From contig NC_066512.1 in the NCBI RefSeq assembly GCF_024679095.1, forward strand, positions 15,527,317-15,591,316: 64,000 bases of DNA, given 5' to 3'. The notes under the pieces were generated by a model. It saw nothing but the letters and a program-made list of their open reading frames with translations. It made no database searches and had not been told where the DNA came from. Positions 51,076 through 64,000 of this stretch are shown one piece after another (positions within the stretch are counted from its first letter, which is position 1; each line of letters begins with the position of its first letter). Both the position numbers and the translations under genes were made by a program. The DNA comes from Eriocheir sinensis (lineage: Eukaryota; Arthropoda; Malacostraca; Decapoda; Varunidae).

Positions 51076-51920
51076 ATACAGTTCTAATAAGGGTCATGAG
51101 AACGTCTTGCCTAATGACGCGCGACGCTCTCTGTCAGCTCTTCCCTGCAGACGCCGAACCACGAGCCTGTCTCTCTCCGACCATAAATAAGCATCTAAGA
51201 CCGCATATTTGCTGACGACTGAAGCGCTAAATTAAGTGGACACAAAAAGTGCCTCAGCCTGGACTGCATCCCCGACCCAAGGAGGCGACTGAGGAACAAT
51301 GACGAGGCGTTCATTACTCGACATTATCAAGCTGGGAAAGTGAACGTCTGGCTCTTGATAGTTCCTCAGTTGTTCAGGCAGCACGTACTGACCTCAACCT
51401 TGTGCTCTCCGCTTGGTTACTTGGTTTGCTTTACAACTATTATGCCCAGTAACAAACGCTGGGATCCTATTAAGTAGCTGATTATATGGTTTGTTTTACG
51501 ACTATATGTATGGGTAGTAAGTAACGCCTAACCACTAGATTGTTGCGCACCAGTTTGTCTTTCCGGCGTTTTCCCAGCAGTGGTGAAGAGAAGGTAAGAT
51601 CGTTTCCTGCTTCCTGTTCCCCGCATGCTTCCTCCGCCTCCTTCCCGGCAGAGGAGCAAGACGGAGTGGTTCCCCCTCGACTCCACACTCTACGCAGTTG
51701 TCGCGATTGCACAACAGCCGTATATGACTTCTTATCAACAACTATAATTGACACCCCAATAATCTTGATGACATACGCATCACTACATACATGAACAAAC
51801 GAAGCAAAAACACATTTCATTGAGGGGATTTTTATATCTTTCTTATCTTTCCATCTTACACAGTTTTTCGTTTGATGATTTCCTACAGTGAATACAGAGG
51901 ACTTCGAGGATGTTGCGCAC
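51076..51920. other. No gene seen
   Basis: Mixed sequence without a supported frame. Confidence 0.4.
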
Positions 51921-51921
51921 G

Positions 51922-52231
51922 AGACTTCCCGCCCTGGTGGATGCAATGGTCCGCGATTTCCATTGTGTGATTCATCGACCATTAACCACATGTAGAAGGT
52001 TTGAGAGTTGCAATATATGGAAGAGGAAGAAGCAGATGAGGAAGAGGAGAGTAGCAAATAGTTCAACGTTGTTCTAGACTTCCCGCCCTGGTGGATGCAA
52101 TGGTTCGCGATTTCCGTTGTGTGACTCATCGACCATTAACCGCATGTAGAAGGCTTGAGAGTTGCAATATATAGAAGAGGAAGAAGCAGATGAGGAAGAG
52201 GAGAGTAGCAAATAGTTCAACTTTGTTCTTA
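51922..52231 (+). repeat. Tandem duplication, 155-base unit, two copies
   Basis: AGACTTCCCGCCCTGGTGGA starts at 51922 and 52077. Copies differ at only a few bases through GAGAGTAGCAAATAGTTCAA. Confidence 0.92.
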
Positions 52232-53010
52232 GAAAAAGAAAAAAAATCCGATAGGTCACTGTGCTACGAGGATGCGACACGTCACATTATAAAAGGCCAA
52301 CGTGACATTATACACAAAATTATGTACCCTCCCCTCCTCTCTTTAGCTCGTGTCTGAGTACGATGCCGATCATCAGGCACGGACGATAGGGGACAGGGCG
52401 AGAGGAGAGAGTGAGTGAGACAAGAGAGTGGTGGGAAGAGGGAAGGTGACTGATATGATAAAACAACTCTGATAGTGCAATCCCCTGCTGATAAACGGAA
52501 TCCTGTGTGGTATTAAAAACTCAGAAACCATAATAAAAGAACGCTATACATAAATCCCCGGTAGTGTTGTTAACTTTGTTGATGGAAACGGAATTTAACC
52601 CGTCAGAGTTGGCGCCAGCTGCTGATAAACTGAATTATGTGCAGTAGTAACAAGAATAAAATGAATAGGAAAAACACATAATAAAGAGCGATATACAAAT
52701 GCCTAAATTCCACGAAATGTTTGTGTGATGTCAACGCATTCCAATAATACCGTCACTGACTGGGTTTTATATTATTGTTGGTGATACAATGCGATACATA
52801 CACCTTTCAATGAATTAAACTGGTGCTGTCAAAAGTCTATATCCGTAAAATGGAGTGGATGGAAGTTTAGGCTCAGCGATAATAAAAATAGGATTCATGC
52901 GTGAGGGTGGAGGTAACTATTATTGTGTTAGGGAAAGAAATAGTGAGCAGTGTTGCGATGCGTATAGTGGATATGTTATTATTTCGGCGACAAGATTAAT
53001 GGTTACACAG
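52232..53010. other. No gene seen
   Basis: CTGCTGATAAAC occurs twice (about 52487 and 52618). No frame is supported. Confidence 0.4.

Positions 53011-53069
<59 letters not shown>
53011..53069. repeat. (CT)n microsatellite
   Basis: Pure CT repeat. Confidence 0.97.
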
Positions 53070-53073
<4 letters not shown>

Positions 53074-54680
53074 TCATATCACGCCACATCCTCCTTCCTG
53101 TTCTGCTGATAAACCTACACCCATTGCGACACATTTTACAGGTGGTGTTGCATACAAAAGTTTTCCCAAGTGTTACGCGTCGCCCACTGTCCCACATTTC
53201 TCCTCGCTGCTGACATTCCATTGGTCGTGAATATTTTACTCCCATACGTTCGTCGACCTACTGAACGTGTAGGAATGCGCTGAGATTCCCACATTTCAAC
53301 TCTTTAGGGAAATGTAAATAAAATAAATGAACTAAAATGAATAAATAATAAAAAAAAAAAAAGGAAAGGGCGCGCATTCAGTGCCATTTGGCGACATTAT
53401 CTTTTCATCTTTAAGAGGGTGTGAAGGAAGAAGAGGAAGAAGAAAAGATGATGCAGATGAGGAAAAGGAAGAAGACAAAGAGGAAAGAAGGAAAAAGAAG
53501 GGAGAAACTGAATCTTTCACTTTCCACTATTTCGCTTTCCTCCTGTCACTACTATTACTATAACCATTATCCCATTTATAACTAATAATACATAATATAT
53601 TTACGAATAACAAATAATATACGTGCAGCTCCAAACAACAATTATAGCAACAACAAGAAAAATCATTACAAGGTTTCCCGTCGAAGTGGCACGCGGGACG
53701 CCGGCCATGAGCCACGCCCCGTGAGTGACCTCCCCGGGGCCACCACAGTCGTCATCATCATCATCAGCATGAGACTAGGCAGCGCAGGGGCCGTGGAAGC
53801 TGGTGCGTCATGGCTGCCCCGGACATCGTATTGATCAAGAGGAGGAGGAAGCATCTCGGGGCCAGCATCCTCCTCCTCCTCCTCCTCCATCTTTCCTGGC
53901 ACACCCACATCACCACCACCACCATAACCATAACAGGTGTTTCGCGTGGGGTCACCTGCTGCATAACGCATGAAAATCGTTACGTAAGGTGGTCCTGATG
54001 GCGTGTTATGTAGATAGAGCCACGACACGGCATCCATCACGTATAACATCACGCTAACATGGAAGGCTTTACGAACACCTGGTAACGTTATATACAAGTG
54101 TACCGAACTGAACAGCTGTCCCGTTCACACACACACATCACAAGTCTTATACCTGTTTTGCCACGTCACGACTTCATGTAGAAACCTAAACCTCACGATA
54201 TTATGTTCCCATGTTCGCCCTGACTCATAATAACCACATGACTACAACACTGACTACTAGCCCAACACGCCGTAAGCCTAACCCCCACCATCTTTCATTC
54301 CTAAACTCATCTAACCACGTCACAACTCATCCCCTTTAACCTCTCTCCACCGCCTTCTCTTTCCATAGTCGTTCCAACACGCCGACTTCACCATCTCTTC
54401 GTGTATTCAACCAAACACGTCATGCCTTACATAACCAAGAATCCTCATACCTTCCTATCCGTATGTTCAAACCAAACCATAACCTAAACCTCAGCATCTA
54501 TACCCGCATTCGCTCCACCACGTCATACCTCCTCTTGTATCGACAATCCTCGGCACTTCACAAATACAACCAAACATAATAGAACAATAGAACGGTAGAG
54601 ACTTATTATACACACTCCACGCATGCAGAATCGTTGCGCCAGCTTTCAAGAAGATGGGCTGGGAGATGAATGTGTGCCTG
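53070..54680. other. No gene recognised; GC-richer patch
   Basis: AG-rich 53410-53510. At 53666-54097 a 143-codon minus frame includes KMEEEEEEDAGPEMLPPPLD, encoded by a (CTC)n stretch. I regard it as unsupported. Short (CA)/(GT) tracts lie at 54128-54136 and 54686-54710. Confidence 0.35.
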
Positions 54681-54685
54681 GAACG

Positions 54686-54710
54686 TGTGTGTGTGTGTGT
54701 GTGTGTGTGT
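54686..54710. repeat. (GT)n microsatellite
   Basis: Short GT repeat; a (CA)n partner is at 54933-54954. Confidence 0.95.
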
Positions 54711-55131
54711 TGCGACAAGCGGGTCAAGATGAGCTTATTTAAACAAAGCGATGAAGAACAGGACGCATTCAGTGGAGGGGATGACATGTGGCACTGTTTG
54801 TGGTGATGGAGGTGGTGAGTGATGGCTGGTGGTGGTGGTGGTGACCCAGTGAGTGAGGAGAGGATCGATGGAACTCTTTGGTGTTGATGTCCAGCCTGTG
54901 GCACTGAACGACACTGAACACCTAAAGCGACGACACACACACACACACACACACTGCGACACGAAAGTCACATGACGCATCAGAATCTTAAATCCTTCCT
55001 ACAATCCATGGTTCACCCCGAGCCCAAGGAAAAAAAAATATCGGAAAAAAGACACCACCTTGATACCAAAACAAGACACTCCACCCTTCCTCCCCATAAA
55101 AAAATATAAAAAATCATAAACCATAATACAC

Positions 55132-55915
55132 TTGATTTTTTTTTCTAAGCTCACCTTCCTATTTTTCCTCGGGCTGATTGGTATTTCACCCATGATTCCT
55201 AGAGTCAGTCAGTCAGGCAGGCACAACACTTGCAGCAATATGGTAAAGCGAACTAAAACCGCCTCGATCCCTCGCACAGATAGGCCGCGGCACAGCAAAC
55301 ACACACTCCGTATCGCATCACATCATCCCCATCATGGAGGTCACTATTCGGTCGCAAAGGCGCATCAACACCACCACCACAGTCGGTTAACACCACGTCT
55401 CCCTTTAACCGCCCGCACACACTTTCTTCGCCCACCCGCCGCCTCCACACCCACCACCACGCATGGCGACGATCAACTGTTCCGCGGCGGGAAATATGGG
55501 TTTGGCTGGCTGGCTGGCTGGCTGGCTCTCTCTCGCTCACTGACTCCGTGTGCGCAACAGTTGCCAAGTGTGTCTTGTCTGTACAAGTGTCTCGTCCCTT
55601 GGCTTCAGTATCACCTTCATTCGTTTTTTGACGGCGCCGAGGGTGAGGGGGAACTGCATCATCCTATCTCCGGGGTGGTGGTCGTGCGTGGCTGGCGGGG
55701 CGAGGCAACACAGAGGCCCCCCGCTATGCCCTGCCCACCGGGGAGGGAGGAGGAGGAGGAGGAGGAGGTGCAGGATAAAGAGGTGATGGGTTCCGCGGCG
55801 CATCTAAACTTTCATTACGTTCCGATTTCTTTAAGTTTAAACGAACATGCTCACCGTTGCAACATTCACTGACCGGCGTAAAAAAAGGGAGGGCACGGCA
55901 GCGAAGCATTTATCC
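55132..55915. other. GC-rich patch with a long but unsupported frame
   Basis: A 246-codon plus frame (55132-55872) starts with a hydrophobic MIFFSKLTFLFFLGLIGISP but continues as low-complexity His/Pro/Arg sequence crossing (GGCT)n (55505-55527) and (GGA)n. It may be chance in GC-rich DNA. CpG density is higher than elsewhere. Confidence 0.3.
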
Positions 55916-57770
55916 GGTGTGAACTGTTTAGCAAACAGTAGTAGTAATAAAATTAATAATAATAACAATAATAACGAGAAAATAATTTGGCCTTTCTCTA
56001 GCGTTCATGTACGGCCCGCTTAATTGTTTTTACTCGTTTAACTGAAGGCTGAATAAATAGTAATGACTCAAGACAATGCTAATGAGGTCACTTCTCCGCA
56101 GGAGGCCGCGCAGCAGGTCCTGAGTCAGTCCAGGGATTGCATAAAACAAGCCATGAATGAACCTCCGATTAAAGGCGTACACAGGGTGCCCTACGTTACT
56201 CACTACTTCTACAACTACTACTAGACACACACACAAACACACATCACCGTCGTAGGCCAACGCCCCACACACATACTTTCTTTAGGCATGCACACCCAGG
56301 GATGGAGCCCAAAATGAGTTACACAATGTCGTGTATCATGCTGGGAGGAGGAGGAGGCGCACCTCGAGCCTCCCGTCGGCTGGTCAGGTGAGGAGGTGAC
56401 GTCATGCCGGCTGCTGGTGTCAGAGGTATATTTGGGTGCAGCTCGCCGGCTCCCCCTCCCTTCCCCCAAACCCCTGCCAGCACATCCTCGGTATACCCAG
56501 CCCTGCAACGGCAGGAGCAACAGCAGCCGCCCCTCACACACGCCACCAGCACCCTTTGACCCCTGCACGCCTCACCGCCTCTCAAAGCCCACTAACCATT
56601 TAGCTGCAGCAAACACTCGAGCCTCACACACACCCCATCACATCCACGCTGACATGCCCCTCGTCGCAGCCCTTCTTTACCTTTCTCCATGGAACCGCAG
56701 TGCCTCATCCCGCTCCCTAACACCCTCTTCATGACCTTCAACATCTCTTCGCGGTCTTTGTTACCTGCCAGCAATCCCTACGGAGCTATCTTCACCTTAC
56801 GGCCATTCTAGCCTTTCTTAGCACGACCGTTGGCCTCAGTCCTTAAAGGAATTTCCTGTCCGAGTCATCATCGCCGTCCCTGATGCTAGATTACCTAATC
56901 CTCCCGGAACTTTCTTAGCGAGTCTTCGAGCCATGCTGCACGTCCTTGCCTCTCGTTACATGACCGACCATTTTCCAAAGCTATCTCCGCCCCCTTCCCG
57001 CCCATCACTTCTCTCCCCTGACCTGGGTGGGCGGGAGAAAGCAGCTCCCTCGAGGCCGAGCCACAGAAGAGGCGCCCAGCCGCTCACGACACACAGGATG
57101 CTGGAGGTTACGTCGTAGCACGCTGTCTGCGGCTCATGATTGTCGCCTCCTGCAGCAGTCAACCTCCTCGCTGGCTGTAGGCTTTGTGGCACGCGGAAGT
57201 AAAACCACCGCCTGACAGCCCGCTAACTACGTGAGGTTTAAGGCCTAAGTGGTATCAAGTTATCGCGATGGAATGATAGACGTTTCAAGTATTAATGCTA
57301 AGTCGGCGATAAGAAAATATACAATAAAGGCAGTTGAAATGCAACTTCATGGCATTCAATGTAGTTTTATTTTCACAGAGTTCAATTATACTGAGGCGGT
57401 ATTCTAATATTGACGAAGTGGTAATCTAATTCTTTTTCGGGGGGTAATCTGATCGTACAAAACTGCTTTACATACAAGGGATCTCGGTGGGAGGCTCCGC
57501 CGTCAGTTCCCTTCGTGAAAATCTGCGCTCAAGCATGATTTCGAAACCGCGATAACTTGTCGGCTGACTGAGCAAAGAGAAAGAGGAAGGAAAAACAGGA
57601 ACGATTGCACTGGAGCCCATTGCAACACACATACACAGAGCTCACCATAACCTCCACAGCATATCGAGGTTACGTCCTAATCCCCGGGCACCTAACTAGT
57701 CCTCTCCCACACACGAACACGCACGCCTCACCAGTCACCACCAACCAGTCGCCAGCCAGGCCGAGTACAG
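55916..57770. other. No gene recognised; CpG-richer 56330-57200
   Basis: Several short frames, none with recognisable domains. It could include an undetected 5' exon or promoter of the nesprin gene. Confidence 0.3.
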
Positions 57771-58467
57771 CATGAGGGCGGCAGTGAGTGAATGTAGGTC
57801 AGGAAGCGATCCGAGATGAGGCAAGTCAGAACAGAGAGCCATGGGAACAGGAGGGAAAGGAAGGAGCAAGCTGGGAAAGAAGGACAGAAGGAGGAGAGGG
57901 GCAGCGAGAATGTAGTCACGATCGGATCCGAGATGACACAAGTAAGAACAGAAAGGATGGAAGAAGCAGGAAGAGAGGGACAGGATGGAGGGAGAGAGGC
58001 ACATGTAGGGACGAGAGATGAACCATATGAACGAAGAGGAGAGGAAGATGGGGCACGGAAAAGGAGGATGGGACAGGAAGTATGAGGCAAGAGGGATGAA
58101 TGAAAGGAAGGAGACGAGGAGGGGAGAACGAGAGGGAGAGGAAAGGAAGATAAGGGAAACCGGATGAAGAAAGATAACGTTAAGAAAAAATATACACCAT
58201 ACTATAATCTTATCTCTCTTCCGTTATAAATGTCACCGATTCGTCCTTCTTACCACATTAAATAAAAATAATAAGACAAAAGGAGATAATAGACGGAAAG
58301 AAGGAAGGAGGGAAGGAAGGTGCAAATAACAGAGGGAATATAAACCGAAAAGAAGAGAAGGGGGATAAAGAAAAGGGGGCGTGATCAACGAACGAGACAA
58401 GAAAGGAAGGAGAAGGGAAGGGGACACACACACGAGGAACGGGAGAAAAATCGTGACAGTGACAGGG

Positions 58468-58499
<32 letters not shown>

Positions 58500-58537
58500 A
58501 AGGGGAAAGAAACGACACGAGAAGGATGAGGAGGAAG

Positions 58538-58540
<3 letters not shown>
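57771..58540. repeat. Purine-rich low-complexity region
   Basis: AG-rich sequence with a 29-base poly(A) at about 58469-58497. No gene. Confidence 0.8.
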
Positions 58541-58541
<1 letters not shown>

Positions 58542-58588
<47 letters not shown>

Positions 58589-58692
58589 GGGGTAAAAGGA
58601 GACCGGAAGCTGAGTAAGATAGAGTTTACGAGCCAAGGAAAAAGATGAAAAAAAGAATACTGGCACTGTAACCATGTCCCCGACCCCACCCC

Positions 58693-58728
<36 letters not shown>
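58542..58728. repeat. (GT)n and (CT)n microsatellites
   Basis: GT at 58542-58587 and CT at 58697-58728. Confidence 0.97.
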
Positions 58729-58730
<2 letters not shown>

Positions 58731-58794
58731 AGACCCCAGGCAGAAACGTGTCCAAGAGTAGTCACCAAGAAGAAACAAAATAAACACATGAAAG

Positions 58795-58855
58795 TAATGC
58801 GGGACGGGGACGGAACGGGGCACTACGGGGCGGGACGGGGCAGGGCGGGGCTGAG
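58795..58855 (+). repeat. GGGAC/GGGGC short tandem repeats
   Basis: Repeated GGGACGGGGAC-GGGGC-type units, GC-rich. Confidence 0.75.
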
Positions 58856-59303
58856 AAGGAGACGCAGGGTGGATGAACCGTATCTATGACCGGGGGTAAC
58901 GATAAGAAACAGACCTGCCGCGACTGATTGCCGGATAAGAAGACTCCCGAAATAAGTACCGTTGATAACGCCGGGAAAGGGTACGAGATGGGGGAGATGA
59001 AGATGCTGCTGCTGCGAGATGCTGATATAGGAAGATGGTGGTGGTGATGGTGGTGGTGGAAGTGGGGCGTAGCTGTGGTTAGTGCTGATAGGAGTAGAGG
59101 TAGTAGTAGTAGTAACAGTGGGTTTTATATAAGTAGGAGGAGATGAAGGAAAATTCGATGCGCAAAGAACCAGATGCAAAAAAGTAACTCGGTTATATCT
59201 AAAGGAAAAAGGAACCAAACGAAACTTGCAGTAATTTTGAACACGGCAAAATATACATAATTATAGGAATAAGAAAGATAAACAAAACCGAAGAACAGGA
59301 AGT

Positions 59304-59445
<142 letters not shown>

Positions 59446-59785
59446 ACACACCTGCTTGTCCGTCTCTAACAATACACTAAAACACAAAGCAACAATCACA
59501 ACCTCAATACTGATACAACGGAAACACTTGCAAGAAACGAACGAAGCTTAGATCCTGCTTATAACCGGCCTGGATTCCTTACAGCTTAAACTTATGTAAA
59601 ACTTTTAAACGCTTCACTGACTCAGCCTAAACCCAACCTTGATAACGAGGATACGAGATTACGGTCACACTAGCAATGCAGAGATCAATGCTTAGCGTGA
59701 ATGAATGAACGAGTGGGAGGGTGAGTCAACGTCTGAAATATCTCTCGTCACATACTAAGGTCGTGACAGCTTTGAATCGTAAGGT

Positions 59786-60280
59786 CGTATTTTCTCCTAG
59801 ACGCTTTCGGCTCGCACAACAACTGAATATATCCAAAGGCCAACAAAGGAGGTTACTCGAGTTCTCAAGAGTGTTTTTTTTCACATTCATGGTGCAGAAG
59901 CCTCGTCAAAACTATCAATGGGCTCATAAAACAACCCATCGTATTCTCTCTTAGACGCTTTCGGCTCTCACAACAACTGAATATTTCCAAAGGCCAACAA
60001 AGGAGGTTACTCGAGTTCTCAAGAGTGTTTTTTTCACATTCATGGTGCAGAAGCCTTGTCAAAACTATCAATGGGCTCATAAAACAACGCATTGTATTCT
60101 CTCTTCGTACTCTCTCTTCGGCTTTCACAACAACTAAATAATTCTAAAGGCCACAAAGTGCTTCTTTTCACATTCATGGTGCAGAAGCCTTGTCAAACTA
60201 TCAATGGGCTCATAAAAGTACCCACCATGGAAATACCCACAGCCTCTACGAAAGCCTTATCAAATGTCGTCTGTAAACTG
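59786..60280 (+). repeat. Tandem repeat, ~154-base unit, about three copies
   Basis: CGTATT-TCTC-TAGACGCTTT begins units at 59786, 59940 and 60093. Each has ACTCGAGTTCTCAAGAGTGT (missing in unit 3), CACATTCATGGTGCAGAAGC and ACTATCAATGGGCTCATAAA. Related single copies are at 37961 and 50306. Confidence 0.88.
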
Positions 60281-61190
60281 CAACAAATCTAATCATGGTC
60301 GAAGATTGTGCATTTTGAAGCAGACCGTCTTATCCGCTGGCTGATAAACACGCGGCCTTGGGAAGTGAAGGGAAGGTGAAATGTGAAAACCCAAATGTGA
60401 CAGTCAACTTGGTGTTCTCAGGTAAAGGTTTAAAGTGCTCTGCGTTATCGGTTAAAGGTCTTGAGTGCTAACTATTGATTTTTCTTCCGCAGATTTAAGT
60501 CCGTTCTGATGAAAAGTCATACAGTTTTACCTGTACACTGAAATAACTGAGTAACTGAAACACGAGCATCCTACATAACTTACACGTATTCTTGAGAAGT
60601 GAAATAAAACATGAAAAAATATCGATTGAGCGCCATCTACCCCTATTTTTATATTCTCTGAGTTGAGAACGTATCCAACTATACAACTATACTTTTTACT
60701 TACGGTATCCTAGTCAATTACCTATCCTATATATCTATCTATTACCTATCCTATCACTTTCTCAATAAAAGTATCAGGCATAACTTACGCTTAACCCTGA
60801 GTAGAAAGGCAAAACACACAAAAGACCTTGCAAAACGAAATAAAACACAAAACACCCCACGGTTTGTACTCAGCACGGACTCAAAAGGTCAAGGGAATGG
60901 AGAACAAACTATAAAAGAACTATAAAAAAAGAAATAATAAAAAAAAAACCTGGAATGCCTCGTTCAGCTCACCGCGTAGTCCATGACCCTACATTATCAA
61001 ACCTTATTCAAAAAGGTCAAATTTATGCACACCTTCTGGTCGATATGTGAGCGGTTGGTTCCTTCCCTCCGAGACACATCTTTTAGGTATACAATGCTAG
61101 TCGCTTTCAACGGTGGACTGGACAAGGGGGGCAAGGAGGAGCTCAGCATACACATGAGTAGACAAAGAAGGAGCTCTGTTGAGGGCGTGG
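60281..61190. other. No gene seen
   Basis: AT-rich interval without supported frames. (CTAT)-type repeats at 60722-60752. Confidence 0.4.
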
Positions 61191-61194
61191 GAAC

Positions 61195-61760
61195 GGAAGA
61201 TTATAAGGAGGTGGAAGAGGAGGAGGAGAATGATGATGATGAAGAGGAGGTGGAAGAGGAGGAAGAGGTGGAAAAAGAGGAGGAGAATGATGATGAAGAG
61301 GAGGTGGAAGAGGAGGAGGAGGAGGAGGAAGAGGTGGAAAAAGAGGATGAGAATGATGATGATAATGAGGAGGAGGAGGAGAAGGAAGAGGAGGTTGGAA
61401 AAGAGAATGATGATGAGGAGAAGAATGAAATAGGGGAGGATGAGGACGGGAAATAGAAGGATGAGGTGGAAGAGGAGGAGGAGAATGATGATGATGAAGA
61501 GGAGGAAGAGGTGGAAAAAGATGAGAATGATGATGATGATGGAGAGGAGGATGAGAAGGAAGAGGAGGTTGGAAAAGAGAATGATGATGAGAAGAATGAA
61601 ATACGGGAGGATGAGGTCGGGAAAGAGACGGATGAGGTGGAAAAAAAAAGAGGATGAGGATGAAAAAGAGGATGAGAATGTGGATGAAAAAGAGAAGATG
61701 AATAATGATGAAAATGAAAAAAACTGAAGAGGAAAAGGAGGAAGAGAAAGAAAAAGAGGA
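61195..61760 (+). repeat. GAG/GAT-rich minisatellite (acidic open frame)
   Basis: Two imperfect ~260-base units of GGTGGAAGAGGAGGAGGAGA, ATGATGATGA and GGAAAAAGA type. A 157-codon frame (60983-61456) becomes almost pure Glu/Asp here. It is most likely non-coding low complexity. Confidence 0.85.
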
Positions 61761-62355
61761 GACTTGGTGGAGGTAGGAAATAAGAGGTTCAGAAACGGAG
61801 AGAAATCAAATCAACAGAGAATAAGGAAACATACCGTGAATGAAAGGTGGAGAAGAGACAGGAAAGAAAAGGCGAGGCAGAGGAATGAGAGAAGAGGAAG
61901 CAGAAAGGAATCAAGTGAAAATAAGAATCATCAGGGGAAGGCGTTTTTTTTTTAAGCTGAGATATAGAATGGAGGGAACACAAAGCAGGGAGATGATAAA
62001 CGGGGTGAAAAGAATAAGAAGAAAACGAAAAGGATAACAAGGTGAGAGAGAGAAAAGAGCAGAAAATAATGAAGGAAGCGCGGCGTGGGAGGTCAAGAGG
62101 TCGGTGCGAAAAACAAAACAAGAACAAAAAGAGACAGAGAAGGGAGGAAGGGAGATGCATAAAGAAAAATGAAGGGAATATGGAAGAAAAAAAAAGGGGG
62201 GAGCAGAAAATAACACGGTAAACGATGTGGGAGGTTAAGGGAAAATGGGTAAAAACGGAGTGAGGGGAGAAGGGGAGAAGAGCACAAAGGTTAGGAGGGG
62301 AGGAGGAAACGTGCGAAGGAAAAAAAGAGCAAAAAAGATATCACGGAAGAAAAAA
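61761..62355. other. Purine-rich, no gene seen
   Basis: AG-rich sequence continuing from the minisatellite. Confidence 0.5.
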
Positions 62356-62357
62356 AA

Positions 62358-62360
<3 letters not shown>

Positions 62361-62401
<41 letters not shown>

Positions 62402-62444
62402 TGGGGTGGGGTGGGTTCAGTTTCTGTATGGCGCCAGGCTCGTG

Positions 62445-62488
<44 letters not shown>

Positions 62489-62555
62489 ATAAATGCGTGT
62501 GGATAGGCAGGCGTCGTGTCTTCAATATCTATTTCCACTCATGTATATCCCCCTT

Positions 62556-62600
<45 letters not shown>

Positions 62601-62656
62601 GTCTCATGTTCGGTTACTGCGCGGCATAAAGTTAAGGAAAAGTAACACCGGACCAG

Positions 62657-62730
<74 letters not shown>
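62361..62730. repeat. Microsatellite cluster (GA)n, (GT)n, (CT)n, (CT)n
   Basis: GA 62361-62394, GT 62447-62487, CT 62559-62598, CT 62661-62730. Confidence 0.97.
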
Positions 62731-62733
<3 letters not shown>

Positions 62734-64000
62734 CATGATACGGCCGCTTCATTGACTTGCGTTTCATTATGTTAACTTTTTATTCTTCTTCCCGTGACTA
62801 AGCTTTCGAGATGATGATGACGATGATGACAAAGGAACACGATAATTCACTTCATTACGCCGAGACGAGGCAGCGGTCGTTGTCAAGCCCGCGCCCCCCT
62901 TCCCCCCGCCCCTCCGACCTTCTCTCATTTTCTCTTCTCTTTTTATCCCCTCACTGATGGTCGGTCGGTCAGGTAGAGACGAGACTGAATTAGATCACCC
63001 TATCATCCTTCTTCCTTCCCTCCCTTGCCCCATGTTTCCTGATGCATTATATACCTCTCCCTCCCTCCCTCCCTCCTTGCTCCCTTTTCTTTTCCTCCTC
63101 TAATACATTACGGTGAATAGGTCCAGGCGCCATCTCAATAGCAGGTCCATTCTGATTTTCTCCCTTTGCCTTTCTATCTTTATATATATCAGCAGAAAAA
63201 TAGGTCAGGCTAGTTCTCCGTCATCATGAACTCTTAAGAATAGGTCCATAAGCCCTCTCTAGCAGGTCCATTCTCTTCCCCTCCCCGCCCCCGGCCTTTG
63301 CTTTTCAATCTTCACATATTACGATGAAAATAAGTTATGCAAATTCTCCCTCCCTTTTTCACCTTCCCGTTATCTATGTTTCTCCTCTCTTAGCTGATAA
63401 AATACAGCGAAATATAATAAAGTAAGTGGTGAAGGAAAAGGGGAAGGAGTAGAAAGGGTCAGAGACTTCACCATCTCTACCTTTTTCCCTCTTCCTCTGC
63501 CTAACCGGTTGCCGTCTTCTATTACGTATCATGGCCCAGGCAGCGACCCCCCCTCCTCCTCCTCCTCCTTCCTTCCCTGATAACCTACGGCCAAATTTAA
63601 TCAAGTAAGAAGTAGAGGGAAGGGAAGGGAAAGGGCGGGGCAGAGTAGAAAGGCCCCAGGGACGGGAAGCTGAAGGCGAGGGAGGGGTAAGTTCTTGGGT
63701 CAGCGCTTCCCTTACGTACCTGTTTTATGCCCACTACAATGTTTGGAAGGTTCGCAGACTTGTTTACCTTATTGTATACATTCATTAAGGTGTTTAGGGG
63801 AGTTTGTCGTCTCGTTAAAAGTTGAGGGCAGCGTTAGGGAAGTTTGGAGCATGGTTGACGTTCACTATAACATTTAGAAAGGTTTGTTTGTTTGTTTGTG
63901 TTGCCTTGCGTTCATTGTAGTGGTTAGTAAAGGTTTTTAGTCTTATTTAAGTTCATTAAACTGCTTAAGGAAGTTCTGAATTCTCCTGAAACTCATATAC
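62731..64000. other. No gene recognised
   Basis: Pyrimidine-rich 62880-63600. A short direct repeat GAATAGGTCCA / AGCAGGTCCATTCT occurs at 63115-63155 and 63238-63275. Diverged repeats of AAGGTTTG and GTTCATT type lie at 63740-63960. Confidence 0.4.

Noticed and set aside
53666..54097. 143-codon minus frame with an acidic run
   Set aside because: The acidic run comes from (CTC)n. Nothing else is recognisable; it could be a first exon but there is no support.
55132..55872. 246-codon frame with a signal-peptide-like start
   Set aside because: The start is T-rich simple sequence and the body is His/Pro/Arg low complexity crossing (GGCT)n and (GGA)n. No domain or splice support.
60983..61456. 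157-codon acidic frame
   Set aside because: It is a GAG/GAT minisatellite; a second unit follows with stops and frame shifts.

Overview
The window looks like a decapod crustacean (crab- or shrimp-like) nuclear contig. Reasons: intron-bearing animal genes, an arthropod-type 5S rDNA array, very long (TA)n, (GA)n, (CT)n and (GT)n microsatellites, tRNA-derived SINEs, CR1/RTE-like LINEs, and piggyBac-like and hAT-like DNA transposon remains. One 100-base assembly gap lies at 33901-34000. Organism assignment is inference; the rest is read from the sequence.

Region 1 (1-12120) is a 5S ribosomal RNA array on the minus strand. Each ~3.1 kb unit carries three 5S genes (called A, B and C here), each in its own distinct spacer. 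Three units and part of a fourth are present. Six genes are full length (118 nt); the others have small indels. Every A-B spacer holds a dead LINE reverse-transcriptase fragment that has been carried along with the array. Every B-C spacer holds a 53-codon open frame of unknown meaning. The right end of the array is broken by a piggyBac-like non-autonomous element (10049-11090) and a spacer chimera that has lost its 5S genes.

Region 2 (12120-33000) is transposon country: two head-to-tail CR1/L2-type LINE copies (13774-18725, minus), another LINE (about 20452-22380, minus), several SINEs, and a plus-strand CR1-type LINE (26820-32583). That last LINE is split by a ~2.7 kb hAT-like element with an 8-bp target duplication. 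The element itself contains further nested repeats.

Region 3 (36300-38300) contains three exons of a Rogdi-like gene on the minus strand (leucine-zipper / RAVE-complex protein family). The 3' exons were not found.

Region 4 (42238-48608) is the best protein gene: the last six exons, minus strand, of a nesprin (MSP-300/SYNE1-like) gene. They encode about 1405 residues of spectrin-repeat rod ending in a classic KASH domain. All splice phases agree. Upstream exons were not found; 48609-64000 is presumably intron or 5' flank and is filled with microsatellites and short tandem duplications.

The two protein genes are unrelated in function and simply lie on the same strand. No CRISPR, phage or bacterial-type system is present.
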